A stretch of DNA of 64,000 nt from Rotaria sordida (GCA_905250125.1 CAJNOL010000198.1:16441-80440); one strand, 5' to 3'; counted from the first letter of the stretch, positions 12,548-26,094 are shown. The notes: generated from the sequence alone by a model not told the origin. Made by a program: numbers and translations.

Positions 12548-12548
<1 letters not shown>
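9613..12548 (+). CDS. TSEN54: tRNA-splicing endonuclease subunit Sen54
   Basis: Structural subunit of the nuclear heterotetrameric tRNA intron endonuclease; it supports the catalytic subunits but is not catalytic itself. Exons are 9613..10155 (donor GTAATT) and 12012..12548 (acceptor TTTATAG), phase 0, 359 residues. The N-terminal Sen54 domain shows LYLYPEEAIFMMQ (about 67-79), ISLNEAYSLW (about 97-106) and YQYLTRIGFILIRH (about 120-133). The C-terminal family end is clear as VVHNGDPSFYLFKPF near the last 25 residues, with PDYYIKI before it. A basic stretch with a KRKRDEYEQE core (about 155-165) precedes the junction. The 1.86 kb intron is far longer than its neighbours' and holds an inverted repeat. 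A 54 bp piece at 10584-10637 with splice-like ends could be a cassette exon in phase, but its translation is unconvincing. Confidence 0.87.
11035..11515. repeat. Imperfect foldback element in the TSEN54 intron
   Basis: Arms at about 11045-11155 and 11390-11505 are complementary with many mismatches. The best-matching part includes TGATTGCGTT, ATTTAATTTCGA and TTTTTCTTTAC in each. The loop of about 230 bp has no coding sequence. Probably an old MITE. Confidence 0.6.

Positions 12549-12587
<39 letters not shown>
12548..12587. repeat. A-run and TA microsatellite between TSEN54 and FAAH
   Basis: An A-run of about 18 followed by about ten TA units fills most of the 59 bp gap between the two genes. 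Confidence 0.9.
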
Positions 12588-12589
<2 letters not shown>

Positions 12590-12593
12590 TCTT

Positions 12594-12607
12594 TGTTGTC
12601 ATTCTAG
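12594..12607 (+). promoter_or_regulatory. Candidate trans-splice acceptor of FAAH
   Basis: TTGTTGTCATTCTAG ends directly at the ATG at 12608, only 59 bases after the TSEN54 stop. There is little room for a separate promoter. Confidence 0.65.
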
Positions 12608-14550
12608 ATGTTAACGATTTGTTATTGGTCGATAAGTTTAATAATAGGTTTAATAATTCTTAATTGGTTTCGATGTCGATCTAAAAAATTACATTATTAT
12701 TCTATTGCACGTCAATGTGCAGAAAAAAAACGAATAGCACGTGATAAACATCGAGAAGAATTATTAAAACTTCTACGAACAAAATATTCAACATATCTTC
12801 CTGATCGTTCAATAGTTGAAAAAATTTCTCAATCAACAGCAACTGAATTATTATATGGTCTTCGTAAAAAAATTTTTACTTATACACAAGTTACACTTGT
12901 TCTTTCACTTCGAACAATTAAAATTGGACAAGAACTTTATTGTACTACTGAAGAATTTTTTGATCAAGCTATTGAATATGCTCAAAAATTAGATGAAAAT
13001 AATTCTAATTATCAAGAAGAATTTTTACTTCAAGGTATACCAATTAGTTTAAAAGATATAATTGATCAACAAGGAGCAGATTCATCAATGGGTATATCTA
13101 TGAAAAATTTTCAACCAGCATTAAAAGATAGTCTTATTGTTCAATTACTTAAAGAACAAGGTGCATTTCCTGGTTTTGTACGTACAGCAACTCTACAAGG
13201 AATGATGTTACCTGATACTGTAAGTGAAACATATGGTACAGCACTCAATCCTTTTGATCTAACACGTACTCCAGGTGGTAGTAGTGGTAAATAACTTATA
13301 AAAAAAAAACGAAAAAAGAAAATTCAATAACATTCAAACTTATTCATTTTCTAGGTGGTGAAGGAGCTTTAATAGCTGCTCGTGGTTCTCCATTAGGAAT
13401 TGGTACAGATATTGGTGGAAGTATTCGTATTCCTGCACATTTTTGTGGTGTATTTGGTTTTAAACCAACACCAGGACGTATTACAGGTGTAGGTGTAGCT
13501 ATCCCTAGTGTTAGAAATGAAACAGGTGAATCAAATATCCGTCCAACTGTTGGTCCATTAGCTCGATGTACTGATGATCTTGTTCTTGTTATGCGTTCAT
13601 TTTTACAAGAAAATATGTGGTATAATGATCCTGAAGTAGCTCGACAACCATGGCGAAATGAACGTTTTATAGATAAAAAACGATTAACAATTGGTTTTTA
13701 TACAAATGATAATTGGTTTCCACCTGCACCTGCTTGTATACGAGCAGTTAATGAAGCAGCTGAAGTTCTTCGTAAACTTGGTCATAGAGTTATTCCATAT
13801 ACACCAATTGATATACCAGAAGCTGTACGTATTTTTGTAGGAATTATTGGAGCTGATGGTAATCGTCATTTTCTTGAATCATTCGAAAATGAACAAATAA
13901 ATCCACTTTATAAATTAGTACTTCAAGCTGTTAAACTTCCAAATTTTTTACGTCCTTTAGTAGCTCATTTAATACGTATGTTTGGTGATCGACGTAATGC
14001 TCATATTATTCAATCTGTTGGTTCAAAAACTGCCTATGAATATTTTGATTTAGTTATTGATATGAAAAAATATATTAAAAAATGGTTAGATGATCTTAGA
14101 AAAAATCATATCGATCTCCTACTGGTCAGTAAAAAAAAACTATAGATTTTAAAAAAAGACAAATTATTTCTTTTTTTTTTTAAATAGACACCAGTTAATG
14201 GTTTACCAGCATATCGTCATGGTCAATCTAGTTATTTATTTCATTCATGTACTTATACATTTCTTTTCAATCTTTTAAGTTTACCAGCTGGTGTTGTACC
14301 AGTAACATTAGTTCGAGATGATGAACAATATTATGAAGATATTGGTCATTTAAATAATGATATGACAGTATCTGCAGCTAAAGATGCATGTCGACAATCG
14401 GCTGGATTACCTATTGGTGTTCAACTTGTTGGTTGGCCAAATGACGATGAACGTGTTCTAGGTGTCATGAAAGAACTTGAAAGCGCAATCGGACAAAATC
14501 AATTACCAATACCAAATTTTGCTAATGATATTGACATTTATACAGACTAA
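12608..14550 (+). CDS. FAAH: Fatty-acid amide hydrolase (amidase-signature family)
   Basis: Membrane-anchored serine hydrolase that cleaves fatty-acid amides such as anandamide. Exons are 12608..13286, 13355..14124 and 14188..14550, all GT-AG, phases 1 and 0, giving 603 residues (mammalian FAAH 579). An N-terminal transmembrane helix spans about residues 3-20, followed by an Arg/Lys-rich cap. The Ser-Ser-Lys triad is complete: Lys149 in IPISLKD, Ser225 in the PGGSSGG box (split by intron 1) and nucleophile Ser249 in TDIGGSIR. The 24-residue spacing between the serines equals that of rat FAAH (217/241). C-terminal blocks LPAGVVPVT and GLPIGVQLVGWP are typical. It could be any member of an expanded FAAH family, so orthology to vertebrate FAAH is not claimed. 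Confidence 0.97.
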
Positions 14551-16757
14551 AGTAAAAACAAAAAATGAAAGTCGCATTTTGTCAAGACAATAGATTGACT
14601 ATTTTTTTTTACAATAACTTATCCGAGCAGCTTATTGTGAATCTTCTTAGTTCTTTTTAAATATTTTATATGTCATTGTAAGTAGTATAGAAATATTATA
14701 ATCTAGTAGAAGTTTAAATAGGTCGACTTTTCATAGATCTGGCCAGTTCCTGGCTGACTATGGATTCTTTTCAGCTTGCACATTCCTATGATGTATTCTC
14801 CTTGGTCTGGTCTGTGTATTTTTTACATGCTACTAATAAAAACGAAGTAGAAAAATGTCTTGATAATGTCATGTAAATAAAAATGAAATGATCAGACAAA
14901 AAAGATTTATTAATTTAATACCTTTTTATTTGTAAAGAAAAGAATAGAAAAATTTTATACATAAAAAAGTGTATTTTCGATGAAAGATGTCTTTAATATT
15001 ATATTTCACGAATCAATTAAAGAAGACCTATCCAAGCAGACAGATATCGAAAACTTGTACTTTTTAGTCTATTTTTCATTTATATTTAAAAACGCACAAA
15101 AAATCGTGTTCTTGTTGATGTTTTCCACTTTTTTTGCTCGTTTTTTGCTTCCCCAGCTCAACCAAGCGTGGTCGTAAATGACCGCAAGTCCTATTTATTG
15201 ATATATTATATGGCTCAATATTATGATCATATTTCTTCGAAAATGATATAGAGAAATATGTATTGTCAATAGATCTCGTATTCTTTATCCTAGGTACAGT
15301 TTTCTCTTGTATGACTATAATTTTTTATTCAAATTGTTTCCATGTTAACTTAGATTTAGCTTTTTTGGTCTTTTTCTAATTTATTTCTACACGAAAAATA
15401 TTTATCTCAATGAAACTGGTACTCTTCGTCGTGTATGTTTTCTTTTTGCAATTCAGATACAAAGAAGTCTATTATAAATAAATTCATCTGATTACTTTAT
15501 GTCAATATGCAGATTTTAACATTCATCGTGAAAAATATTTTAGTATTGTTAAACAGTTATATATTTTCGGATATATTTGAGAAAAAGTACTGAACAAAAA
15601 AAAATATATATATATACAGATTTGTGTTGAATTCTAAAGTCACTTTTAATAAAAATGATTATACTTCGATCTGTTAAGTAACTCTTTATGAACAATAGAC
15701 TAATCGATAAATATTTTATTTCTCATGAAGAAATGATTATAATGAATGAGTTTGACAAGAATTATCACAAAAATTATCTGCGCAACACTTCTAATGACAC
15801 ATTCCAAAAAACGAAAACTAGTTTTGAAGTTTTGGTTTTGGAGTCGGAATTTAAGATATTAGAAGAAAACTGATATTAAAAGAATAAAGAACAGGGACGC
15901 ATAAGAGTCTGATTTGCCTCACAGGACTTTTCACATGGTATCCAGCACAATGAGGTAACTGTGATCAAAATATAAAACTGAACTACATGATAGTATTTTT
16001 GGCCTTCATCAAGATTTATTCACAGCGAATTAACTTTAAGCCAGAAAAAAAATGTTGAACAAATAGTTTGAAAGAGTATACAATTCTCGTTCTAGCTGAT
16101 TAATTTTGATTCTCTTGAACGATTTATAAGTGAATGAAAATTGACCTGACACATTGTGGAAAGGCTTTTGCAACAAAGCTTATTATACTCATTGAGCATT
16201 GGCTATCTTATAATAGAAGACTTTGTATTGTAAGTTAAAAAGATTAGACGAAATTGAATTTTAAGGAATTTACGGTATATGGTAATGCGACCTTGATTCA
16301 AAATTCTGACAGAATTCATTTTACTTTTTTTCGAGATTGTTGGAGAGGATTCGCCAAGTTACATGAGAAACAGTATGCTTTAAATTAAAATCAAAAGAAG
16401 TTTTACAAAAAATTTCAAGCTTTGATCAATTTCAAATATAAGAGAGAACTAGACGCGAAATTCTGACCTTCATAAAAATTTTTCTTCATTATTTATGCAA
16501 CTTGACGAGACAATAGTGCTCTATTATCATATGAAAAGAGAACGAGTAGATTTTAGTGTTTGTTTTTTCAAAAGTAAATGTCGAAGAATGGCTCATCTCA
16601 TATGTTGATAAACTTCTTTGAGTAAAATTTTTTTCATCATTAGACTTTTTATGTTCATTTTATTTATTTATTGATTTATTTATTTTAAATAAATGCATAC
16701 ATAAAAATTAAACCTGTATCATTAAAAAATAACACAAATGATGGAAGTAAATATATA
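14551..16757. other. Gene-free AT-rich gap
   Basis: Nothing convincing on either strand. ORFs of about 61-65 codons at 14980 and 15688 have no recognisable domain, no consistent splice context and the composition of the surrounding non-coding DNA. Confidence 0.45.
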
Positions 16758-17726
16758 CTAATCAATTATCATTATATCGTCATCTTCTACTGTTACTGTT
16801 GTCGGTATTTCAGCTTTTATTGTTGATGTTATTGTAATACTACTTTCAGTTGTATTTTCAGCTTGTTTAGCTAATTGTTGTTGTTTTTTTTGTTCTTCGA
16901 TTGTTTGTTTGATTTGATCTCGTATACGTTCTTGGCGTCGTTGTAAAAACTCTGTTACTTGTTTAGGTGGTTTAAATTCTTTTTTGCGAAGCCATTTATC
17001 AATTGCCTAGAAGAAATATTTTAAATTTAAAAGGGAAAAAAAGAAATTATTTTTATTCTTTTTTATTATTTTTTTTTTGTACTTCTTTTATATCTTGTCG
17101 AAATTTTTCAGCTAATGTTACATATTCATCTGGTTTAATTTGACGCCGTATATGATCTTGAACAGCTTGATTATAATATTCTTTTATTTGTTCAAAATTC
17201 AGATGTTCACCTTGTTTATTAGTAAATTCATTTTTTAAATGTTGTAATTTTGTTTGTAAAAATCCTAATTGATTTTCATAAGATTTTGACAAATCAGATT
17301 TAATATATTGATGAAAAAGACTAAATTCACGTGAACAATTTAAACGAGCTAATTTCTCTAAATCAGGTGCTTGTAAAGTACGTGATGTAGAAAGTATTTT
17401 TTGTTTCGATGAATTTGATGTTGTAGGACGTACATTAGAACGTGATGAAGCATTACTTGGAGGTCTCACTGGTTTCGAAAGTGTAGCTGGTGGTTTGGAT
17501 TTTGTTTTCGGTGTTTTAGGTTTTGGAGGTGGACGAACACGAACAGGCTTTGGTGGTGGTGGTGGTTCAAGACCTTGAATAATAAAGAGATTAAATATTG
17601 AGATTAAGAAAAAAAAACAATACGTTTTTGAATTTCTCGTGTTTCACATTTCGTAACTCGTTTGACTGTTCTTTCTTTACGTGATGGAAATTTAACGCCA
17701 TAACTCGGTGTTGTTGGAGGTGTCAT
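16758..17726 (-). CDS. Uncharacterised proline-rich, coiled-coil protein
   Basis: Not recognised. Exons are 17726..17624, 17573..17083 and 17006..16758 (donors GTATTG and GTACAA; acceptors TTCAAG and TTCTAG; phases 1 and 0), giving 280 residues. The N-terminal third is basic and proline-rich (five prolines in a row near residue 38, then RVRPPPKPKTPKTKSKPP) and Ser/Thr-rich, likely disordered. The middle (about 118-198) is helical and charged, with likely coiled coil (NQLGFLQTKLQHLKNEF). The last part has WLRKKEFKPP followed by a Gln/Arg/Lys-rich helix and an acidic tail ending DDDIMIID. The order of basic proline-rich head and coiled coil suggests a cytoskeletal or ciliary role, but this is only a guess. 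A perfect acceptor abuts the ATG. Confidence 0.83.
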
Positions 17727-17740
17727 CTAAAATTAGACGA
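17727..17740 (-). promoter_or_regulatory. Candidate trans-splice acceptor of the coiled-coil gene
   Basis: TCGTCTAATTTTAG directly abuts the ATG at 17726 on the minus strand. It resembles the sites before TSEN54 and FAAH, although this gene has no close upstream neighbour. Confidence 0.5.
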
Positions 17741-20700
17741 TAAAATTCAGTATATTCGAGCAAAAAATAAAAAGAAAGAAAAAAAAAATCAGTCGACATT
17801 GATAAAACCGAATAAAAAATACGTGTCACTCTACTTACGTCCTTACTTGACTACACAATCGTAAGTGGATGCGTAATATGTACACATACATACTATAGAC
17901 GTCCGCATGTAACAACATAAAACGGGCTTATAAAATAAGGCAACGATACGAAAGAATACGACACTATATATTTATTCTTGAAAAATATTCTCGTTTAAGA
18001 AAAAAAAGAACTTTAGATTTATTATTACATTTATCTTTTAGATATCATTTGATAATTATATTTGAAAATGTAATCCAAAAAAAAACGCGAAACTTACATT
18101 TCAGTACGGGATTGTAATATATATACGTTTGTTCTACTCAGTTTGTGAACAGTGTTCTGTTGGTCGACAGAAATTGACAAAAGTATGAAAGTAAATGTGC
18201 TTAAAATGTGGAAAGAGAAAGAAATATACGACAGTAATAACGACGATGGTGTTGTTACTACATCGAGTCTCTCGATTGCATGAGAAGAAAGAATCGAAAG
18301 ATGTTTGACCTCTTATCAAAGGAATGAGAAAAAGAAAAAAACCAATGTAAATCAAATATAACTTTACTAGGCTATTTAGATTAAAGACGTCCTGATATTA
18401 TAACCCCTTGTAAACTATTTACAATCATGTCATAACAGTGGTCATGTCTCGTAGACCGTTGATTAGTACATGGTAATATAAATACAAGCGGACTATGCAT
18501 GAAACTGAATTATAGAGTAGTGGACAAATGCCTTCCATTCCCGCGTATCTCGACTACTATATATGTTATAGATTGGTCCGTTTTTTTTTGCTTCTGGTTA
18601 TCTACTATATTAACTTCATCGAAGTTCATCAATTCTTCTTAGAGTTGTAGCCATTTCTCTATGACCATTCGGGTGTAGAAACATGATCTATTGGCTTTTG
18701 GAAATCATAACTTAGCTATAGTTTAGTGAATCGAGTTGAAACTTGTACATAAGTTTTGTGTATAGTGAAGCGTTATTACCGACAAATTTCATGAAAGAAC
18801 TTTCCACTAAATGAAACTGAGATACGATCGGTAGGAGACTTTTATCTACTATTGTATTTCTAAAAAATTCTGCAAAATAAGCAAGTATTAAGAGTGGCTA
18901 AAGTTGATTTCTTCTAACAAACGACTAGTTAATAGAAAATTTTCATTAAATAAAAAACATAATTCTTGTTCGTTCTGGATATTTTTTGTACAAAATCTTA
19001 ATTCACAAGTTTTCTGTAATGATTACTGATAACTATATCTTATTTTCAATAGAACACAATGAGCGATATTGCATGGAGAGGTATAAATTCTAACTTTATT
19101 TGAAAAAAAAATGACATGACCGATGTCGAAAATAGTCTAGCGTGCAAGTATTCTATTGAGTATCTGTTCTAGTGAGCAAATATGGCAAATCCTGTTGAGT
19201 CCCATGTACATGATGAATAGTTTCATTCAACATCATTTTAAATCCAATGATATAGATCAATAAATGCGCTAATAATAAATAATAATGAGACTATATACTT
19301 TCATGTTGATAGAAGGGAGTGAAGTATTTTAAATTCCGCGATATGTGAACCGAAGCAACAACAATGGGTGTAGATATTTTATAATTATTGGTATTGTTAG
19401 TTTGTATTAGGCTTATAAATCAGCTATAAGTATAACGATAGATACGATATTTGAATCATACGAATACCTATATTTTGGCATGTACCTAAAAATGAAAATT
19501 ATGAACTGAAATAGAATTGATTGATTTACAAGGAAATAAGGATTCTTACCACTAGGCCTTTCTTTTCGAGTTATGATCATTTTACTGAACTTTTAGCTTA
19601 TTGCAGGAGATAAGGAGAAAAATCGCAGCAACGAGTTTTGGTCTAAAATTATCCAAAACCACAATAGCTTTCATGGTCTTTATGGTATTCTGAAAGTTGC
19701 AGTTCAAATGAATGTTTTCCTTCTGAGATGATACATTCGCAAAAAAACATTGCTTTCATACAAGAACTCCAAAAAATAGTCCAGTTTTTAGGCATCTGTT
19801 TGAGCTAAAACTTTCAGAATATTATAAAAGGCTGAAAGTTTAATAAAATGAACATAACTCGAGAAGAAAGGTTGAATGGCACGAATTCTTTCAGGATTTT
19901 TATCTATACCTATGAGCTCAAACGGAGATTATCAGTCGGATGGTTGGTTTTGTTAGTAAACTTGAATCAATCATATTAAAAATTTCAAACTAGTACTAAC
20001 TAATATAATATATTTACATACTTAATTTTCACATCTCTCTTAATTTTCATGATTTTGTTTTTGAAATTGTTTTAATTTGTTCTCGTTTGTCGAATAATTT
20101 TGATTTTCTGGATTTTTAACACTCTTAAATCAGAAAATTAGGACCCACTGTGATATTGGTATCTATGTAGCTGATAAAACAAATGTCAAATGATTATTTT
20201 AAGAAAAGCATGCGGTCTAATAGACTTTTAAATTGAGAATAATATAATCGAATCATATTTTTGTTCTTATTTGATATAGAAAATCATTGAAATTTTAATT
20301 ATCTTTTCAAAGAAAAACAACAACTATCGATTTTTTATTTCATTCGATAATGATCACATAGATACAATGTTCTAATTTTGAAAACTGTTTTATTCTAACA
20401 TACATATCTCTATGTCATCTCGTAAATATTCATCTAAAGAAAAAAAAGAAACAGATCTTTTATGATGAACTTATTGGCATATCAATGATATAATTATTAT
20501 AAGATAAGATACATTGGTCATTTATAAATAATACCTAGATATCATTGATTTGTTTTATTGTTCACAGATTTATATTATTGTTCTATCAATTTTGTGAAAC
20601 GCGATTTACAATGAGTGCTGAAGAATAAATAGAAGAAACCAATTTCTTTATGATTAGCAGCAGCGGGTACATCATATTTTACATTTTAATTCCACAGAGA

Positions 20701-21157
20701 TTACGCTAAAAGCTTTTTTTAAATATACGTATAATTCTATTTCTTTATTATAGCTAAATATATCATTATGGAATATTTTTAATATATAACTAATCATTCT
20801 TTCCTTTTGATATCATGCATTAGAATACTGATCATATCTACTTTTTCTACTTGTTGAACTTTTAAATATCGTGAATTTTCTTTTTTTTCTGTTTCTTTTA
20901 TTGCGTAGTTCGATATAATAAGGACATATACATATTAGAATATCTCTATCTACGCATTGGATAAAAATATAATTACGCAGTTGAATTCTATTCTAATGTC
21001 TAGACATATAAAATAGTGCAATTTATTGAAATAGATACAATAAGAAAAAGTTCGTCTACTTGACAATTTAACGTACACATTATATAAATTAACTAATAAA
21101 TTTTCTTCTGTTTGTCATATTTACATATTGTTTTTTTTCGATCATCATCATATTGAA
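17741..21157. other. Gene-free gap with a foldback
   Basis: No exon recognised apart from the foldback listed at 19540-19911. A minus ORF at 18134-18355 begins with a hydrophobic stretch but has no other support. Confidence 0.4.
19540..19911. repeat. Foldback element
   Basis: Arms of about 75 bp at 19540-19615 and 19830-19911 are complementary (shared cores CCTTTCTT.TCGAGTTATG and TTCATTTTA). It encodes no protein. Confidence 0.6.
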
Positions 21158-21412
21158 ATGGTAAGAATTGAGTTTTATGTTTAATTTAATTATTTATTCT
21201 TATGATATATATAGCCACCGAAAGGAAAGACAGCTGAAGAAAAACAACATCAGGCTCATTTGGATAATCATGCTAACCATCTAAATTCAAACAATAAACT
21301 CTTTCGTCCAAAACATGAGCCGGAAGGTTGCAAGATGAATGAAGCAGCTATGAAACTTCGTGCAAGACAATTGAATCCTGATGATCGAATTTATAAAGCA
21401 CCAAAAAAATAA
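21158..21412 (+). CDS. Small hydrophilic protein of 66 residues
   Basis: Exon 1 is the ATG alone (21158..21160), followed by a 54 bp intron (GTAAGA...TATATAG) and exon 2 at 21215..21412. The product starts MPPKGKTAEEKQ and is rich in His, Asn, Gln and Lys. It ends with MKLRARQLNPDDRIYKAPKK. There is no signal peptide or membrane segment. The tail resembles a short motif (N.RA.QLNP.D..Y) that I have seen in small eukaryotic proteins of unknown role. Codon use and the clean stop followed by an AATAAA-rich 3' region support a real gene; the function is unknown. Confidence 0.72.
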
Positions 21413-24400
21413 AAATAAAATGTTCTTGTAATTTCTATTATATAAAGAACAAATAAAAGAAAGACATATCACTTATGTTTATTCAAATATCTCTGAGATA
21501 TTAAAGATAGTTGTTGAATCTATTTTGAATCGATAAAAAGAAAGAAATAGATATTGATCATCTATTCAAAAGAAAAACTTACTAGGAAGAACATTAGAAT
21601 CAGTAATTATTACTAATGTATCAGTAAGATCAAAAAAAGTAATAATAGAAGTTAATGATGTTATGATTAATAAAGATTTTAATTGTTCAGCTTTTCTATT
21701 GTAAACAAACACAAATACATTGGCATCTACAATTTAATCTGAGTTTTGATTATTACAATTATTGTGTGTTTAATATAGTAAACGCCTAAATAAAAAAAAA
21801 GATTCTATAAAATAAAAATCATATATTTATAAATCTTGTTGTAGTTTTTTTGTTTTTTTTCTTTCTTGTTGACAATTATTGATTTGATAGGCAACTAAAT
21901 TTTCATAAAGATTATTATTCAGTTAATATAAGTAAATAATTTTGACTTGATACGATTAGGGTATCATAATGATGAGTGACATTATAACTTGTTAGTAAGA
22001 AATACCCCATATTAAATAGTTCATCCTATAAAATACAAAAATTTCTTTGAAATACATATTATGAGTTCCACTAAGATAAAAAAATTCATATGAGAAATTG
22101 CTTGTGAAAACTAATAATAGACAATTCGAAACTCTTTGCACATGAAAAATAATAATTTAGATATTTAGACGTTCGATTCAAAATAAAAACGATCAAGTTG
22201 AGAATTTCATGAGATTTGAACAGATTTCGAAATCCTAAACTCAATTAGAATTCTGAATCTGCATGAAATATTCTTAATATTGTTAAATAGAATAGTTCTT
22301 ATTTCTGGAGTGCAATTATTATTATTATGCAGATATTCTAATTACCAGAGAAAAGGCTTCTTCTTGAAAATATTTTCATCGATGCGGTCTAAAGTAGTGT
22401 AATTTATTTTAAAAATGTCATCTTTCATCCTAGTGTATTTTTCAATCTAGCCAATTCTATGTGATATTCTTTATTCTCTTCAAATGACGCTCATATCGGA
22501 GTTGCTGTGAGCAAATGGAAGATGAATATATAACATTAATAAATTCTGCAATTATTACTTGATATTTTATGGGAAATTGCTTGTGTTTGGTACTCAATAA
22601 AAGTCAAAAGTTAATTATTGAGAAACTACTAGATAACCTTTTGTATTATTTATTGTAACAATCAACAAACTTATTGTTTTTTGTACTTGTTCAATTAACT
22701 GATTCTAGTTTAGTAGTTAATAACTAATTATAAAGCAATTTGGAATAATAGGAAAACACGAACAACTATCTATTTCTAATCGTTTGACAAAGATAAAAAC
22801 TATCATGCTGTATTCGCTCTTTTAAGTAGTTATCATCTAGTACATTTATATTCATATGAACATGATTTCATCGTTGATACTTTTCCTTAAATTCAAGCAA
22901 CAACAAAGCACAGTATCAACTCACCATATTGTGAGAACATTAATACATAATACAATGAGAGTCGAAGAGACACAAATAGTTGGTAGTAGGTTATCAAGTG
23001 ACAAAGGTGGATATTCATCCACAGATGATGTCACCATTGTCAAATGCTTTTAATTTTCGAAGAAAATCGTGATATATGCATACACACATTTCTAGTATAA
23101 GTCTTCAAAGATGTTTCATTGGTATATTCATCATTACTATGAAGAATAAGATCGATTACTTAGTTCATACTTGCAAAAAATGTATAATACAACACTTTGT
23201 TTTAATAATAGGAGAATTACTTTGATTTTGTATCATGAAAATAACTTTATCGAAAAAGAATTATTCGTTTTCATTTTTATCTGAGAATTTCATAAATGCA
23301 CTTTAAAACGATCTTCATTTATATTTATCGATTGCAATCTATTAAAAATATTCTCTGTCTTAAATCTTATACTATGAAAGAAGACAAATAAACAAAACAA
23401 TCAATCACTCTTCTATTTATTCTTCTTTATAGTCTAATTTTAAAAATCAAAATTTAAACCATAAGTATGTATAAAGATAAATTATATAAAGTATGCTTTA
23501 TCGTTGTTCAGAGACATTTTTACCAAGAACAGTTATGCATGAATAATTATTTATGAGGACGACAAGTTAGGGACGTTTTTGAACAGACATTTTTCAAAGG
23601 GTAATTTTAAGACTCAATTCTTCCAATTAATCTGATCAACAATATAATATTTTTAGAAGATATGATATGGGAAAAAAAAACAGAAATTTTTCAAGAAAAT
23701 CTAGTAAATTCCAAAAAAAAATCTCCGTAGGCCTGCATATAACAATCTTCGGTGCAAAACAAGCGTCTTATTTTTATTAATAGATGATTTGTCCTTGTAA
23801 CGTATATCATTTCTTTTTTCGTTAATGACAGTTTAGAATGATCAGATAATGAGATAAACAATCATTCGAACTGTCAAAAAAAATGCAAATTGTATCAATC
23901 AAACGCATAACGATAATACATTGTTAGATAAGGAATGAAAAAGAAAAAAAACTATATGATGATGCAGTACGTTCTTTTCCATATGTATAGAGTATTGATG
24001 ATATGAAATGACAAAAGAGTATTGAGGAATTTTTAATTTTAACCTTCATATGATATATTCTGAACACCATTCCTCTTGCTTCTATGAAAAGAAGCGCAGT
24101 GAACTAGTCTATGAAGATAGGTATAAGGTTCAGATATGTTTCCTTTTGATTAAGTGGCTTTCCAGACTGAAAAAGCAAGTTTTTCAAAATATGATATTTT
24201 TATGAGTAACAAATGCCACAGAAGAAAACGTGATCGGCAACACTTACATTGTAGTTTATAGAATTCTCAATTCGCACCATCAATAATTCAGAATGAGAGC
24301 CAGTATCAAACGGTCCAAAATTCCACAATCAATTCAAATTATAGCTATTTAAAAAAATTAAAAACCTTCTGATAGGTCTTACTTTAGCTTGTGTTTTAAG

Positions 24401-25912
24401 ATATCTGGCTTTTTTTCTCAAAACACACATACATATTTCATTTCCAGTTCTGATATACTTTGTTGATGATCTTTTGTTTAATATAATGGAAGTATTATAC
24501 TTAAATAAATACAATATTTTTCAAAAATGTTTTTCAGTCGATCAACAAGGAGATAGAATTTCAGTCAAACTGAACACGATGATGGTATGAAAAGTATAGC
24601 TTTTATCTAAACGTTTTTTAGGAATAGCTCTTAAGGTCTATCCTTACGAAAACGTGTTTCCTAGTTTCTGGAACTATTTAACCGTAGAAAAGACAATAAG
24701 AGTATATGTTTGTAAAGTGATAATAGATTATCTGTTAGATTCTTCACAAACAGAAGGATGTGCTTGTAGTTGTGGATGTAAAACTGATAGCCTCCGTTAT
24801 TTGTGACAATGTTGTATGAGATTGAGTTTGACTAAAATTATGCTTTTTGATCGAGAAACAGTGGCCAGCGAAATTATCATATTTTTGTCTGTTCTGTGCA
24901 TTGAATGCAAAATAAAAATTGCTTATTAGTTCGTATAGTGCACATTCTGGCGAACATTCAACTGACTCTTCATCACCGTCGATTTATCTATATGAACGAC
25001 GGGAGACAGAGTAAGCAAAACGAGGGTAATATTTGTATGAAAGAAATGCAGTATACGATAAATAAATCATGTTCTATTAATCTATATATAGATGTTTATA
25101 CTCAAAAATTGGATTTATTTTGCGACGTATATATATAGGTAATACGATGCATTATTCTCACTCGTAGAACAACGTCATTATATTATACAGCTATTCTGGT
25201 GGTGGATACATAACATTTCGTACGAGTTCAACCAGTAAGTATATGTCTTTCAAAAATGCAGTCTCTTCAGAAAGTCTTTGTGGTCAGGAGTATCGAGCGA
25301 ATTTTGCGGTCGTCAAGTAGAACGACTAATCGTCTATAGTGTTATTTTCGTGTTATTGTCATTTTTTTCTCGCAGAGAAAACTTTCTGAAATTCTTTTCA
25401 AAATGAACAGCAGAATTTAGCTGCTGTAAATCCATTTCCTCATAAAGCATCTGTAACGTGAATTGTCAAGCCTTCTTGTGAGTGCTATCGTAGAAATGCA
25501 ACCATTCTGTATTGTATTCTTTTATCATTCGAAAAGTGGAACGTGTTCTCTTTAAGTGGGTATTTAGCGAACAATGTGCTCAGATTAATTCCTTTGAAGC
25601 GAATAGTTCCATTTAAAAATAATTATCTCTTTCTTTATTTATTAAAAATAGTATATAATAATATATATGATAACTAATATTTCGAACGTACCGTTTGATT
25701 TTCGTCCACTTATAAGTTGCAGGAAATAATCAAAAGTAATCAGCTAGAATGAGAGTTTTATGCTCTTTCTAAACATATATATTCAGAATTCTTTTCTGAC
25801 TTGACATCGATTCATTAGGAGTAAATATTTGATGACGACCAAAAATGATGTTTGTACAGAATATTTCATGCACTGTAAACGAGAAAATAAGTTATACAGT
25901 TTAATGAAGGAT

Positions 25913-25994
25913 ATTCCAGGAATGCCCATATGAATTCACCGATGAATTTTTAATTAGAAAATCAAAAGTGAATTCATATGGACATTCCTAGAAT
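25913..25994. repeat. Short inverted repeat
   Basis: 27-bp arms at 25913-25939 and 25968-25994 (CCATATGAATTCAC against its complement, with two mismatches in the outer part) around a 28-base AT loop. Possibly the ends of a tiny MITE. Confidence 0.75.
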
Positions 25995-26094
25995 TTCGAA
26001 TTCTGTTTATCAATTTGAACATTTTCTAGAAATTTGAAATTCAATTTTGAATTTCATTTTCATTTTTATTTCATAATTAAGTTTCTTTTATTTA

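Noticed and set aside
18134..18355. Minus ORF with signal-peptide-like start
   Set aside because: Hydrophobic AT-rich translation is expected by chance here; no domain and no splice partner.
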